DNA of 64,000 bases from Alicyclobacillus acidocaldarius subsp. acidocaldarius Tc-4-1. GTDB lineage: Bacteria > Bacillota > Bacilli > Alicyclobacillales > Alicyclobacillaceae. The stretch spans positions 2,689,361 to 2,753,360 of the forward strand of contig NC_017167.1 in assembly GCF_000219875.1 (NCBI RefSeq), given 5' to 3'. Position numbers and translations under genes: made by a program. Of this stretch, positions 42,534 to 51,721 are shown in pieces. The notes below the pieces were generated by a model. That model had not been told where the DNA came from. It did not search any database and was given only the letters and a program-made list of their open reading frames with translations. Positions within the stretch are counted from its first letter, which is position 1. Every line of letters begins with the position of its first letter.

Positions 42534-44263
42534 TCCATGCGCGCCCTCGCCGTGAGCGCCTGGACCAGCTTGTCCAACAGCTCGTCCCGCTCTGCCTCGC
42601 TCCTTCCGCGCACGCCGAAGTACATCTTCATCTTCGGCTCCGTGCCCGACGGGCGAATGGCCGCCCAGTGACCGCCTTCATAGATAAATTTCTGCACGTC
42701 CGATACCGGCAGCGTCAAGGGCTCCACGCGATCCGTCCCCGGGAAGCGCCGCTCCCTCGCGAGATAGTCCTCCACGGCGACGAGCGCGAGCCCCGGCACT
42801 TCGAGCGGGCGCTCCCGCAGATCCTGGAGCGCGCGCTTCATGCGCTCCACGCCGTCGTGGCCCTCGAGCTCCACGTTGACGAGCTTGTCCCCGTACCAGC
42901 CGTATTGCTCATACAAGGAGCGCAACACATCCACGAGCGTCCGGCCGTGCGCCAGGTGCCAGGCCGCCATCTCGGCGATGACGAGCGCGCCCTGCACACC
43001 GTCCTTGTCGCGGACGATGGGCGACACGAGGTACCCGTAGCTTTCCTCATAGCCCGCAAGCAAGCGGTACGATCCGTCCGCCTCGTGGCGCGTGACGCGA
43101 TCGCCAATGTACTTGAAGCCCGTGAGCGTCTCTTCCACATGAACGCCGTACGATTCCGCGATGTGCTTGCCCATGTCGGACGTGACAATGGTCTTGAACA
43201 CGATGGGCGGAAGTTGAGCCCCGCCCGTGTCGCGATGACGCTCGCACAGGTAGTGGACGATGAGCGCGCCCACCTGGTTGCCGGTCAAAAGCTGCATGCG
43301 CCCGGACGCGTCGCGCACGGCGATCCCGACGCGATCGCAATCGGGGTCATTGCCCATGACGAGATGCGCGCCGACCTCCTCCGCGAGCTTCACGCCGAGC
43401 GAGAGCGCCTCCTGTTCCTCCGGATTCGGGCTCTTCACCGTCGAGAAGTCGCCGTCCGGCTGGACCTGCGCCTCGACGAGGTGGACGTCCGTGTAGCCCG
43501 CCGCAGAAAGCGCCTCTCGCACCGGGATGTTGCCCGTGCCGTGAAGCGGCGTGTAGACGATGGACAGGCGGGATCGCTCGTCGCCAAGGCGCGGATCTCG
43601 GACTTCGCGCACCACCGCCTCGACGTACTTTGCGCGAAGCGACGCTGGAATGAGGGCGAAAAGTCCGCGCGCCTCCGCCTCGTCCCGAGCGAGGTGCGGA
43701 ACCGCGAATAGATCCTGAATCGTCTCCATACGCGCCTTGATGTCCCGGGCGTCGTCCTCGAGGATCTGCCCTCCGTGCTCGTTGTACACCTTGTAGCCGT
43801 TGTACTTGGGCGGGTTGTGGCTGGCGGTGATCATGACGCCCGCCGCGCAGCCGAGTTCGCGAACGGCAAACGAAAGCTCCGGGGTCGGGCAGACGACTGG
43901 CATCAGGTGCGCCCGTATGCCGTACGCCGCGAGCGTCAGGGCCACCGCCTCGGCGAACGTGGCGGAGTTGTGCCGCACGTCGTACCCAATGGCCACGCCT
44001 CGCGTAGCCGCGTCCTCGCCAAAGCGCTCCTTCAAGTGAAGCGCCAGGCCCGCCGTGGCGCGCCGCACTGTGTACACGTTCATCCGGTTTAGCCCCGCGC
44101 CCATGATGCCGCGAAGCCCACCCGTGCCAAAATCGAGGTCCGTTCCGAAGCGTTCCTCGATCTCGGCATCGTTGCCGCGAATGCGCTCGAGTTCCGCGCG
44201 GAGATCCTCAGGCAGATGCGGTTGTTGCAACCACTGTTCATACGCCTGCTGCGCCTTTGTCAC
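42530..44263 (-). CDS. pgcA: Alpha-phosphoglucomutase/phosphomannomutase family
   Basis: Interconverts glucose-1-phosphate and glucose-6-phosphate, feeding surface polysaccharide synthesis. The protein of about 577 residues has FGTGGLRGIMGAGLNRMN, the phosphoserine loop ITASHNPPKYNGYKVY, metal site GNDPDCDRVGIA, and the phosphate-binding AIRPSGTEPKMKMYF. GTG 44263 is chosen because GGAGGG lies eight bases upstream; ATG 44272 abuts it. The length matches B. subtilis PgcA. It is coupled to the MFS gene downstream. Confidence 0.92.
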   Translation of the reverse strand: MTKAQQAYEQWLQQPHLPEDLRAELERIRGNDAEIEERFGTDLDFGTGGLRGIMGAGLNRMNVYTVRRATAGLALHLKERFGEDAATRGVAIGYDVRHNSATFAEAVALTLAAYGIRAHLMPVVCPTPELSFAVRELGCAAGVMITASHNPPKYNGYKVYNEHGGQILEDDARDIKARMETIQDLFAVPHLARDEAEARGLFALIPASLRAKYVEAVVREVRDPRLGDERSRLSIVYTPLHGTGNIPVREALSAAGYTDVHLVEAQVQPDGDFSTVKSPNPEEQEALSLGVKLAEEVGAHLVMGNDPDCDRVGIAVRDASGRMQLLTGNQVGALIVHYLCERHRDTGGAQLPPIVFKTIVTSDMGKHIAESYGVHVEETLTGFKYIGDRVTRHEADGSYRLLAGYEESYGYLVSPIVRDKDGVQGALVIAEMAAWHLAHGRTLVDVLRSLYEQYGWYGDKLVNVELEGHDGVERMKRALQDLRERPLEVPGLALVAVEDYLARERRFPGTDRVEPLTLPVSDVQKFIYEGGHWAAIRPSGTEPKMKMYFGVRGRSEAERDELLDKLVQALTARARME

Positions 44264-44307
44264 CGTTTCCATCCCTCCCAAATTCCGCGCTCCTACGCGC
44301 GGCGAAT

Positions 44308-45129
44308 TCATACGCCCCCAGTCACCTGGTTGAAGAACGTGAGGACTTCCGCGAAGGCCGACCGCGCCGCCCGCGGATGGTAAGACGCCCGCGTGTCGTT
44401 GAAGAACGCATGATGCGCGCCTTCGTACACGCGGTACTGAAAGTCCTTCCCCGCCTTTTTCATCTCTTCGGCAAACGCCGGAACCGCGTCCGTGATGCGC
44501 GGATCGAGCGATGCGTAGAAGCCGCGCACCGGGCACTGGATGTTGGGAATGCGGTCCGCGCTCGGAGCCTGCCCGTAAAAAATGACCGCGCCCGCGAGCT
44601 TCGCATCGAGCGTCGCCAGCCTCGCGGACAGGCCGCCGCCCATGCAGAACCCAACGGAGACCACCGGTTGCCCCTTCGTCATGCGGTACGTGTCTCGCAA
44701 AAAGCTCGCGGCAGCCAGCAGATGGTCGTTGTACGCGTCCAGATTCAAACCGCCGAACAGCTGTCCAAACGTGTGGCGAACCGTCGTCCGCTCCGGCTCG
44801 GGCAGCGTCTCCAGGGCGCGCTCTCGCTCGGACGCGTCGTGCCACGCCTGAGGCGGTACCGAATCCAGAAACCGCTTCACCGCCTCGATGGCCTCCGGCT
44901 CAAGTCCCGGCTTGCGCTTCCCGCCTTCCGCGTACAGGTCCGGCGCGAGCGCCACGTATCCTGCCCGGGCAAACCGCTCCACGACGTCCCGGATGTGGTC
45001 GTCCACGCCCCAGATCTCCTGAAGCACGATGACGGCCGGTTGTCCATCCGACAACCTGTCGTGATGGGCCAAATACCCCAAATACTTCCCGTTTTCGCCG
45101 TATCGAACCCATTCCGTGTGCAGTGCCAC
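44308..45129 (-). CDS. Dienelactone hydrolase family protein
   Basis: A 273-residue alpha/beta hydrolase. The triad is visible: Cys162 in GFCMGGG, Asp209 in SLDPR and His239/240 in GAHHAFF. VIVLQEIWGVDDHIRDVVERF and YVALAPDLYAE are typical of the family. GTG 45129 follows GGAGGTG by six bases. True substrate unknown; the family cleaves dienelactones and related esters. It is the first gene in the block leading to pgcA and the MFS exporter. Confidence 0.88.
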   Translation of the reverse strand: MALHTEWVRYGENGKYLGYLAHHDRLSDGQPAVIVLQEIWGVDDHIRDVVERFARAGYVALAPDLYAEGGKRKPGLEPEAIEAVKRFLDSVPPQAWHDASERERALETLPEPERTTVRHTFGQLFGGLNLDAYNDHLLAAASFLRDTYRMTKGQPVVSVGFCMGGGLSARLATLDAKLAGAVIFYGQAPSADRIPNIQCPVRGFYASLDPRITDAVPAFAEEMKKAGKDFQYRVYEGAHHAFFNDTRASYHPRAARSAFAEVLTFFNQVTGGV

Positions 45130-45218
45130 GTTTGCCACCTCCACGGTTATTGTGTCACAGTGAGAGGAGAGGCTCAACATGGAAGCGTATGGATTACACT
45201 GCACAGAGGAGGTAAAAC

Positions 45219-45713
45219 ATGGACACCATGCGCACGGCCGCCGTGATCACTGTGAGCGACTCCGCGAGTCGAGGCGAGCGCCAAGACGAGAGTGGGCCGC
45301 TCCTCGCATCGTTGCTCCGCGAGGCGGGGTTTGACGTGCGCCACGCCGTCGTGGTGCCGGACGATCGAGCCCGCATCGCCGCGCGCCTGCGCGCGCTCGC
45401 GCTCGAAGGCGTGCATCTCGTCGCCACCACAGGCGGGACGGGCCTCGGCCCGCGCGACGTGACGCCGGAGGCGACGCGGGACGTGATCGAGCGGGAGATC
45501 CCGGGTATCGGCGAGGCGATGCGCGCCTCCGCCTGGCCCAACAAGCCGCACGCCATGCTCTCCCGCCAGACGGCTGGCATCCGCGGCCAGACGCTCATCG
45601 TCAACTTCCCGGGCAGCCCTCGCGCCGTGGAGGAGGGGTTCCAAGTGATTGCGCCCATTCTCCGTCACGCGCTCGATCTCGTCGCAGGCATCACCGAGCA
45701 TCGGCCAAACTGA
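45219..45713 (+). CDS. MoaB/MogA-family molybdenum cofactor protein
   Basis: A 164-residue protein expected to adenylylate molybdopterin. Motifs are VITVSDSASRGERQDESGP, TTGGTGLGPRDVTPEAT, and LIVNFPGSPRAVEEGF near the end. ATG 45219 follows GGAGG. It stands alone and no other molybdenum cofactor genes are in the window. B. subtilis MoaB is the closest named relative by recall. Confidence 0.9.
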   Translation: MDTMRTAAVITVSDSASRGERQDESGPLLASLLREAGFDVRHAVVVPDDRARIAARLRALALEGVHLVATTGGTGLGPRDVTPEATRDVIEREIPGIGEAMRASAWPNKPHAMLSRQTAGIRGQTLIVNFPGSPRAVEEGFQVIAPILRHALDLVAGITEHRPN

Positions 45714-45739
45714 AGCGTCAGAGGGCCTGGGGCCAAGCC

Positions 45740-46558
45740 TCAGCCCTCGCGCGTGTACTCGCGCCCCATCTCCTCCGCACGGACAGCCGCCCGCCTCACC
45801 GCCTCGACGATGGCCTGATACACGCCCTGCGACTGCATCACCTCGACGCCGGCGTGCGTGGTGCCGTTCGGCGACGTCACGCGGCGGCGCAATTCGCTCG
45901 GGCTCAGGTTCCACTCGCGCAGGACGTGCGCCGTGCCGATGACCGTCTGCACCAGAAGCTTTCGCGCGAGTTCCGGCGCAAAGCCGAGTTCCACCGCCGC
46001 CTGCTCCATCGCCTCGAGGAGATAGCTGATGAACCCTGGCCCGCTGCCGGAAAACGCGGTGGCAGCGTCCATCAGTCCCTCCTCAATCTCCACCACCTGC
46101 CCGAGGCCAGCCAACATCTCGACGACTCGGCGAAGCTTGTCCCGCGGCACCGTCGAAGGCGCCGACAGCGCGATGGCGCCCATGCCAACCGCCACCGGCA
46201 CGTTCGGCATGGTGCGGACGATGTACGGATGCCCTCCCGTCGCGCGCTGCATGGCTTCAATGGGAACGCCTGCGGCGAACGACAAGAGCACCTGATCCGA
46301 CAGATAAGGCCGCAGTTGCTTTAAAACCTCCATCATGTCGTACGGCTTCACCGCGAGAATGACGAGGTCCGCGTCCGCCGCCCGCGCCATCGAGTGGGCG
46401 GGCGTGATGCCATACCATTCGCTCAATTCCAATAATCGCTCGCGGCGCGATCGGTTGCAGACGAAGATGTCCCGCGGATCGATCACGCCCTCTTCCACGA
46501 TCCCTTTGATAAACGACTCGGCCATCGAACCGGCGCCGAGGATAAAAAGCCGCTTCAA
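45740..46558 (-). CDS. proC: Pyrroline-5-carboxylate reductase
   Basis: Last step of proline synthesis, NAD(P)H-dependent. The 272-residue protein has the Rossmann start FILGAGSMAESFIKG, VILAVKPYDMMEVL, VRTMPNVPVAVGMGA, and the active-site region AATAFSGSGPGFISYLLEA. The C-terminal VTSPNGTTHAGVEVM is diagnostic. TTG 46558 is six bases after GGAGGT. It follows an alpha/beta hydrolase by 25 bases on the same strand. Confidence 0.94.
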   Translation of the reverse strand: MKRLFILGAGSMAESFIKGIVEEGVIDPRDIFVCNRSRRERLLELSEWYGITPAHSMARAADADLVILAVKPYDMMEVLKQLRPYLSDQVLLSFAAGVPIEAMQRATGGHPYIVRTMPNVPVAVGMGAIALSAPSTVPRDKLRRVVEMLAGLGQVVEIEEGLMDAATAFSGSGPGFISYLLEAMEQAAVELGFAPELARKLLVQTVIGTAHVLREWNLSPSELRRRVTSPNGTTHAGVEVMQSQGVYQAIVEAVRRAAVRAEEMGREYTREG

Positions 46559-46583
46559 CCCTCCACCTCCCGTGGGCGCGCGG

Positions 46584-47360
46584 TCATTGCGACCGGTCCA
46601 CGTCCGTCAAAAACCGCACGGTTTCCCGAATGACCTCGGCCTCCCAGTGCCGGTTGTTGAACGTGTGATCCGCCTCTTCGATCAGATGAAGCCGCGCGCG
46701 CTCGCCGTAGACTTCGTTCTGGTACTTTAGGGACACCTCGTATGGGACGGCCTGATCCTCCATCCCGTGGATGATGAGCACCTTGCCGCGAAACGGCTTG
46801 GCTCGCTCAAACGCGTCGATTTGTTTGAGATCTTCGTACAGTCGACGGCCCACGAGATTTCCGCCGAGATCCACGACGTCCGCGTCGGCTGCAGCGCCGA
46901 GCGCCTCTGCCTGCTTCTCTGCGATATCGGCCATGTTGCCCGCCGGCGCAAGCAGCACGAGCTTATCCACTTTGTTCGGCTCGTCCCCAGCCACGATGGA
47001 CGCGACGTAGCCCCCCATGCTGAGGCCGATAAGGCTTACGCGGTCCGGGTCAATGCGGGGATCTCGTCTCACCCAGTCCAAGATGGCCTTCGCGTCTCGG
47101 ATCTCCGAGGAAGCCGTCATGTCTTGAAACTCACCGTCGGAGTCTCCGCTACCGGCGAAATCGAGGCGGAACGCCGCCACGCCCTCGGCCTCGAGCGCGC
47201 GGCTGAGTTTGACGAACAACTGATGAGGCTCGATGTGAGTTCCCGTAAAGCCGTGAAACAAAATCGCGGCAGGCACGGGTCGGTTCGCTGACTCGTCCGG
47301 CACGTGCTCCATCCCGCGAAGGACGAGCCCTTCCACTTCGAGCTCAACGGCTCTCTGCAT
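46584..47360 (-). CDS. Alpha/beta hydrolase (acyl esterase-like)
   Basis: A 258-residue hydrolase. The oxyanion region ILFHGFTGTHIEPH, the nucleophile Ser114 in GLSMGGYVA, an acid in IIHGMEDQAVPYEV, and the catalytic His in EEADHTFNN are in order. These resemble cinnamoyl or feruloyl esterase-type serine hydrolases. ATG 47360 follows GGGAGCG by seven bases. It is probably co-transcribed with proC. The physiological substrate is not known. Confidence 0.85.
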   Translation of the reverse strand: MQRAVELEVEGLVLRGMEHVPDESANRPVPAAILFHGFTGTHIEPHQLFVKLSRALEAEGVAAFRLDFAGSGDSDGEFQDMTASSEIRDAKAILDWVRRDPRIDPDRVSLIGLSMGGYVASIVAGDEPNKVDKLVLLAPAGNMADIAEKQAEALGAAADADVVDLGGNLVGRRLYEDLKQIDAFERAKPFRGKVLIIHGMEDQAVPYEVSLKYQNEVYGERARLHLIEEADHTFNNRHWEAEVIRETVRFLTDVDRSQ

Positions 47361-47486
47361 CCCAACACGCTCCCTTGACGGAATCGCCATGGATTTCCCC
47401 GAATGGGACAGTTTCCGCACACCATGTTACCACGAAACCGCCGGTCACGCTGGCCACCGCGGACGCAAAAAATCTACGGCGAAGAC

Positions 47487-47516
47487 TTGACTTCACGCGC
47501 GGGACCATGGTAATGT
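47487..47516 (+). promoter_or_regulatory. Sigma-A promoter of the tRNA operon
   Basis: TTGACT (47487-47492), 18 bases, TAATGT (47511-47516), 51 bases before tRNA-Tyr. Confidence 0.65.
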
Positions 47517-47567
47517 ACTGAATGCGCGCGGGGCCATCTTCCTCGATGGAACACCGGCGCAGGTCGC

Positions 47568-47652
47568 GGAGGGGTACCAAAGTGGCCAAATGGGGCGGAC
47601 TGTAAATCCGTTGCGTAATGCTTCGCAGGTTCGAATCCTGCCCCCTCCACCA
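47568..47652 (+). tRNA. tRNA-Tyr (GUA)
   Basis: An 85-base class II tRNA with a long variable arm. Acceptor GGAGGGG/CCCCTCC, anticodon loop ACTGTAAAT, T-loop GTTCGAATC and encoded CCA. First of eight tRNA genes. Confidence 0.96.
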
Positions 47653-47699
47653 GCCCAACGCTTTGGCGTTGGAGTTTGCTTTCCCTTTGATCTCGTGTG

Positions 47700-47775
47700 G
47701 TGAGTGTGGCGAAGGGGTTAACGCACCGGATTGTGGTTCCGGCATGCATGGGTTCGAATCCCATCACTCACCCCA
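47700..47775 (+). tRNA. tRNA-His (GUG)
   Basis: Acceptor GTGAGTG/CACTCAC with discriminator C and encoded CCA. The anticodon loop reads TTGTGGT. A G lies at 47699 and would serve as the extra G-1 of histidine tRNA. Confidence 0.95.
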
Positions 47776-47780
47776 AATGC

Positions 47781-47854
47781 TGGGGAATAGCCAAGTGGTA
47801 AGGCAGCGGTTTTTGGTACCGCGATCGAAGGTTCGAATCCTTCTTCCCCAGCCA
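47781..47854 (+). tRNA. tRNA-Gln (UUG)
   Basis: Starts TGGGGAA, as usual for glutamine tRNA, and ends TTCCCCAGCCA. The anticodon loop is TTTTGGT (anticodon TTG). Confidence 0.95.
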
Positions 47855-47908
47855 TTCACGGCGCAGCGAGGACGCGCCCTTCGGCGCCGCCGGGGGCGCG
47901 TCCTTTGT

Positions 47909-47984
47909 GGGGGTATAGCTCAGTTGGGAGAGCACCTGCCTTGCAAGCAGGGGGTCGTCGGTTCGAATCCGGCTACCTCCACCA
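47909..47984 (+). tRNA. tRNA-Ala (UGC)
   Basis: Acceptor GGGGGTA/TACCTCC with the G3-U70 pair that identifies alanine tRNA. Anticodon loop CTTGCAA, encoded CCA. Confidence 0.96.
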
Positions 47985-47989
47985 CCCGT

Positions 47990-48064
47990 TCCTCGATAGC
48001 TCAGCGGTAGAGCATCCGGCTGTTAACCGGAGGGTCGCAGGTTCGAATCCTGCTCGGGGAGCCA
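47990..48064 (+). tRNA. tRNA-Asn (GUU)
   Basis: Acceptor TCCTCGA/TCGGGGA with discriminator G. Anticodon loop CTGTTAA, encoded CCA. Confidence 0.95.
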
Positions 48065-48068
48065 GCTC

Positions 48069-48143
48069 GGCCCCATGGTCAAGTGGTTAAGACACCACCC
48101 TTTCACGGTGGTAACGGGGGTTCGAATCCCCCTGGGGTCACCA
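48069..48143 (+). tRNA. tRNA-Glu (UUC)
   Basis: Acceptor GGCCCCA/TGGGGTC. Anticodon loop CTTTCAC (anticodon TTC), T-loop GTTCGAATC, encoded CCA. Confidence 0.95.
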
Positions 48144-48205
48144 GTGCCCAGGCATGTTCCATGCCTGGGCGTCCGTTTCTCCAACGAGCCATCGCGGAAA
48201 AGCGG

Positions 48206-48281
48206 CGCGGGGTGGAGCAGTCGGCAGCTCGTCGGGCTCATAACCCGAAGGTCGCAGGTTCGAGTCCTGCCCCCGCAACCA
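48206..48281 (+). tRNA. Initiator tRNA-fMet (CAU)
   Basis: Acceptor CGCGGGG/CCCCGCA leaves the C1-A72 mismatch of initiator tRNA. Three G-C pairs (GGG/CCC) flank the anticodon loop CTCATAA. CCA is encoded. Confidence 0.96.
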
Positions 48282-48284
48282 TGC

Positions 48285-48360
<76 letters not shown>

Positions 48361-48372
48361 CTCGTTTTTCCC

Positions 48373-48570
48373 TCACCGCCTTCGGACCAGGTTGTACGCC
48401 ACAGGCCCTTCCGGCGTCTGGATGACGTCAAACGCGACGTGATCGCCCGGGCGCACGCGGCCCAGTCCGGGACAATCTGCGGCGTCAAACGGCAAATCCC
48501 CTCCCCCGTGCACGCGGAGTATCCCTTGTCGGCCATTCGGATGCACCAGGCAGATGACGCCCCGCTGCAT
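48373..48570 (-). CDS. Cold-shock-domain-like small protein
   Basis: A 65-residue single OB-fold protein. RGVICLVHPNGRQGILRV, then a loop, and VRPGDHVAFDVIQTPEGPVA follow the CSD pattern (G-x-V at the start, GdxVxFxvxxtxxGxxA at the end). The aromatic RNA-binding motifs of true Csp proteins are weak, so nucleic-acid binding is uncertain. ATG 48570 follows GGGGGTG. Convergent with the tRNA cluster. Confidence 0.7.
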   Translation of the reverse strand: MQRGVICLVHPNGRQGILRVHGGGDLPFDAADCPGLGRVRPGDHVAFDVIQTPEGPVAYNLVRRR

Positions 48571-48666
48571 CGTTACACCCCCTTCTTTTCCCGCGCGTGT
48601 CGTCTACAATATTCCCGTTCCATCACGATTCCCTTCGATCACGCTTCAGGGGCGAGGAGGCTAGCC

Positions 48667-49008
48667 ATGGGCACACGGACAGATCAATCGGAAGGATGGA
48701 AGCGCTGCGTGGAAGCCGTGCGAGAGGCCGCGGATATCGCGTCGACGTTCGATGGCCGTCTGTCGCACGAGCCCATGGACGGCGGCGTCAGGCTCGTGTT
48801 TTCACACCCCGGGCGACCCATACGCTCGTTCACCCTCGCGGTGAGCGGACATGCAGGCGAAGTGCGCGTCGACGCGCGCGCTGAGGAGGACAAAGCGAGG
48901 GTCTGCGTCTATGAAGGGCCGCCCAAACCGGCGTCCGTGATGCAGGCGGCCATGCAGGCCATTGGGCGGTGGTACGGCGGAGAAGTGCGGCGGTTGGGAA
49001 CCACGTAA
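48667..49008 (+). CDS. Hypothetical protein, 113 residues
   Basis: I do not recognise this protein. It is soluble and mixed alpha/beta: an N-terminal helix (WKRCVEAVREAADIASTF), a beta-rich middle (GGVRLVFSHPGRPIRSFTLAV, EVRVDARAEED) and a C-terminal helix (VMQAAMQAIGRWYG). ATG 48667 has a perfect GAGGAGG six bases upstream. It stands between a cold-shock-like gene and phzF with no clear operon partner. Confidence 0.6.
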   Translation: MGTRTDQSEGWKRCVEAVREAADIASTFDGRLSHEPMDGGVRLVFSHPGRPIRSFTLAVSGHAGEVRVDARAEEDKARVCVYEGPPKPASVMQAAMQAIGRWYGGEVRRLGTT

Positions 49009-49088
49009 ACTCGGCCGTCGACGCCCCGCGCGGCAGCCGGGAATGGCGCGGCATGCTCCCCCCTCCCCCCCGCGGCGCGTATCCCCGC

Positions 49089-49961
49089 TTATTTGGCCAC
49101 GCGCATCTCGCCGCGGAGCACGGTGACCGCGTGACCGCCCACCCAGGCGCGCATCGGCGGACCCGCTTCCACGCGCGTCAGGATGACGCCCGGGCGCCCG
49201 AGATTGGCGCCCTGTTCGAACGCCATCTCGCCCGCCTGGACCACACCGCGATCCGCCAGCAGACACGCCAGCGCGCCCGCCGCCGTGCCCGTATGCGGGT
49301 CTTCCGCGACGCCGACCGCAGGCGCGAAATCGCGGGCCACGGCCACAGCCGACGGATGGGCCGGATCGAGCGCGTACACGTGGACGCAGATGGCTCCAAG
49401 CCGCCTCGACACGTCGCGCAGGCGCAACGTGTCCGGTGTCAGGGCGAACAGGGCGTCGCGGGATTTCACGGGCACCATCACCTGCCAAATCCCGGTTGAC
49501 GCGAGGGCAAACGGCAGCTCTCCGTCGAGATCGTCCTCGCGAAGCCCAAGTGCCTCGAGCAGAACCGGGCGGGCATCGTCCGGCACCTCGCGGAACTTCG
49601 GCTCGGCCTGACGCATCCAGACCGGCCCTTCCTCGTCAAGCCGCATGGGCAAGATGCCCGCCCTCGTCTCCGCCACGATGTCGCCGACGATGTCTTGTCG
49701 CTCGCGCAGCAGATGGAGCGCAGCGATGGTCGCGTGCCCGCAGAGGTCCACCTCCGCCTCCGGCGTATGGTACTGGAAACGGAACCGATCCCGCTCGTAC
49801 TGGACCACAAACGCCGTCTCCGAGCAGTTCATCTCGCGCGCGATGCGCTGGCGCAGATCGCGCGGCAAGTCTCCCCCGTCGATCACGACCCCGGCGGGAT
49901 TGCCCGAAAAAGGCTCTTCGGTGAACGCATCCACCTGGAACACTTCGATCTCTCGCACCAC
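49089..49961 (-). CDS. PhzF-family isomerase
   Basis: A 290-residue protein of the PhzF/diaminopimelate-epimerase fold. Motifs are VDAFTEEPFSGNPAGVV, NCSETAFV, the TPEAEVDLCGHATIAA block, and EDPHTGTAAGALA. E47 in the SETAF motif corresponds to the PhzF catalytic glutamate. Substrate unknown; there are no phenazine genes. GTG 49961 has GAGGAG six bases upstream. It follows the ABC1 kinase gene on the same strand by 14 bases. Confidence 0.9.
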   Translation of the reverse strand: MVREIEVFQVDAFTEEPFSGNPAGVVIDGGDLPRDLRQRIAREMNCSETAFVVQYERDRFRFQYHTPEAEVDLCGHATIAALHLLRERQDIVGDIVAETRAGILPMRLDEEGPVWMRQAEPKFREVPDDARPVLLEALGLREDDLDGELPFALASTGIWQVMVPVKSRDALFALTPDTLRLRDVSRRLGAICVHVYALDPAHPSAVAVARDFAPAVGVAEDPHTGTAAGALACLLADRGVVQAGEMAFEQGANLGRPGVILTRVEAGPPMRAWVGGHAVTVLRGEMRVAK

Positions 49962-49975
49962 CTATCGCTCCTCGG

Positions 49976-51664
49976 TCATTTGTTTGAACGCCAGATCGAA
50001 AGGATCAGCAAAAAGAGCAGAAACAGGCCGACGGCCACGCCGACTTCGGTCGTGGGAAAGGACCAAAGCCCCGCAGGCGATTTCTTCAGCACCGTCGCGA
50101 TGAGAAGCCCAGTCATAAAGATGCTGAATGCGAGCAGCGTGATGCTAAACGACAGCCGGTTCCCAATGCGCACCAACTGCCGGGTCAGCGCGTCCAGTTC
50201 AGCCATTTCGAGCTCGATGCGGATTTTCCCTTGTCGCCAGTGGCGCAGAATGTCCATGACGTGGCGGGGCACGTCGCTCAGAAACTCCAGCCCTTCGACG
50301 GCGCCGCGGGCGAGGTACGAGGCGAACTGTCGAGGCCGTGCGCGCTCCTTGAGCAGTGCGCGGCCGAACGGTTCTGCGATGTTGAGGATGCGGAAGGACG
50401 GATCGAGCCCTTCCACGACGCCCTCGACGGTCACGAGCGCCTTGCCGACGAGGGCGAGATCGGCGGGAATGCGGACGCGATGGCGATAGGCGACGGCAAA
50501 CAGCTCGCTCACCGCCTCGCCGAGGCTGATCTGGGTGAGCGGAATCTCGTAATACTTTTCGCGCAGGTGATCCACGTCGCGATACAACCGATGTTCATCG
50601 ATGTCGTGCGGCACCACACCCATTCGGTTGAGCACGCGGAGAATGGCGCGCGTGTCCCGGCGCATCAGCGCAATGACGAGCCCGGCCAGGTGCTGCTTCA
50701 TGTCGGCCGACAGCCGGCCCACCATGCCGAAGTCCATGAAAAGGATGCTGTGGTCCGGCAGCACAGCGAGATTGCCCGGATGCGGATCCGCGTGAAACAC
50801 GCCGTGCACCAACATCTGCGTGAGCACGGCGTGCGTCACGCGCCTGGCGATCTCGTCTGTCCGGTATCCCTTCGCGATGAGCTCGTCCCGATGCTGGAGC
50901 TTGATACCCCGCACGTACTCCATGGTGAGCACGCGGGGCGTCGTGTACTCCCAGTAAATCTCCGGAATCCGCACGTACGAATCGCCCTCGTGGACGCGCC
51001 GGAGGCGATCCGCGTTGTGCGCCTCAACCGTGTAATTCAGCTCGTTGAGGAGCGTGTGCCGGAATTCTTCGACCACGCCCGTCAACTCGTAGTGCGCGGC
51101 CCACTCAAAATGGCGCTCGGCCAGGCGGGCGAGATCCATGAGAATGTCGAGATCGATCTCAATTTTCCGCCGAATATCCGGGCGCTGAACCTTGACGGCC
51201 ACCTCGTCGCCATTCCGGAGCTCCGCGCGGTGCACCTGGCCGATGGACGCCGAACCGACCGGCTCCTCGTCAAACGCTCGGAAGACCTCGTCGAGTGGCT
51301 GGCCGAGCTCATCTTCCACAATCTTTCGAACCTCAGCAAACGCCACGGGAGGCACGTCGTCCTGGAGCTTGGCAAGCTGCTCGATGAGCTCGGGCGGAAA
51401 GACGTCCGCGCGCAAGCTGGCGATTTGACCCAGCTTGACAAACGTCGGCCCGAGCTTCTCGAGCACCACCCGGACGCGCTCGTAGGTCGAGAGCGACTCC
51501 CGATCCTCTCGCCCCGAAAACAGTCGACGAGGCAGCGAAAGCAGATCGAAGAGCCCTATCTCGTCGATGAACCAGCCGAAGCCATTGGCCACCAAGATCT
51601 GCGCGATGTCCTTGTAGCGAGACAGATGGCGCACCCGTCTGCCGAGCATGTGTCCTCCGACCAT
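49976..51664 (-). CDS. ABC1/UbiB-family atypical kinase
   Basis: A 562-residue UbiB-like protein. Diagnostic motifs are the KxGQ block KLGPTFVKLGQIASLRAD, the Ala-rich loop VGSASIGQVHRA, VAVKVQRP (the lysine), VFHADPHPGNLA (catalytic Asp) and ILFMDFGMVGRL. Two C-terminal hydrophobic helices anchor it in the membrane. Relatives support quinone metabolism; here menaquinone is the likely quinone. ATG 51664 follows GGAG by six bases. It lies next to a phasin-like coiled-coil gene. Confidence 0.9.
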   Translation of the reverse strand: MVGGHMLGRRVRHLSRYKDIAQILVANGFGWFIDEIGLFDLLSLPRRLFSGREDRESLSTYERVRVVLEKLGPTFVKLGQIASLRADVFPPELIEQLAKLQDDVPPVAFAEVRKIVEDELGQPLDEVFRAFDEEPVGSASIGQVHRAELRNGDEVAVKVQRPDIRRKIEIDLDILMDLARLAERHFEWAAHYELTGVVEEFRHTLLNELNYTVEAHNADRLRRVHEGDSYVRIPEIYWEYTTPRVLTMEYVRGIKLQHRDELIAKGYRTDEIARRVTHAVLTQMLVHGVFHADPHPGNLAVLPDHSILFMDFGMVGRLSADMKQHLAGLVIALMRRDTRAILRVLNRMGVVPHDIDEHRLYRDVDHLREKYYEIPLTQISLGEAVSELFAVAYRHRVRIPADLALVGKALVTVEGVVEGLDPSFRILNIAEPFGRALLKERARPRQFASYLARGAVEGLEFLSDVPRHVMDILRHWRQGKIRIELEMAELDALTRQLVRIGNRLSFSITLLAFSIFMTGLLIATVLKKSPAGLWSFPTTEVGVAVGLFLLFLLILSIWRSNK

Positions 51665-51721
51665 GGTCTACTCCTTTGCGGCGAAAAGACGAAAAGAAAG
51701 GTTGCGCCAACGCGCCGGCGC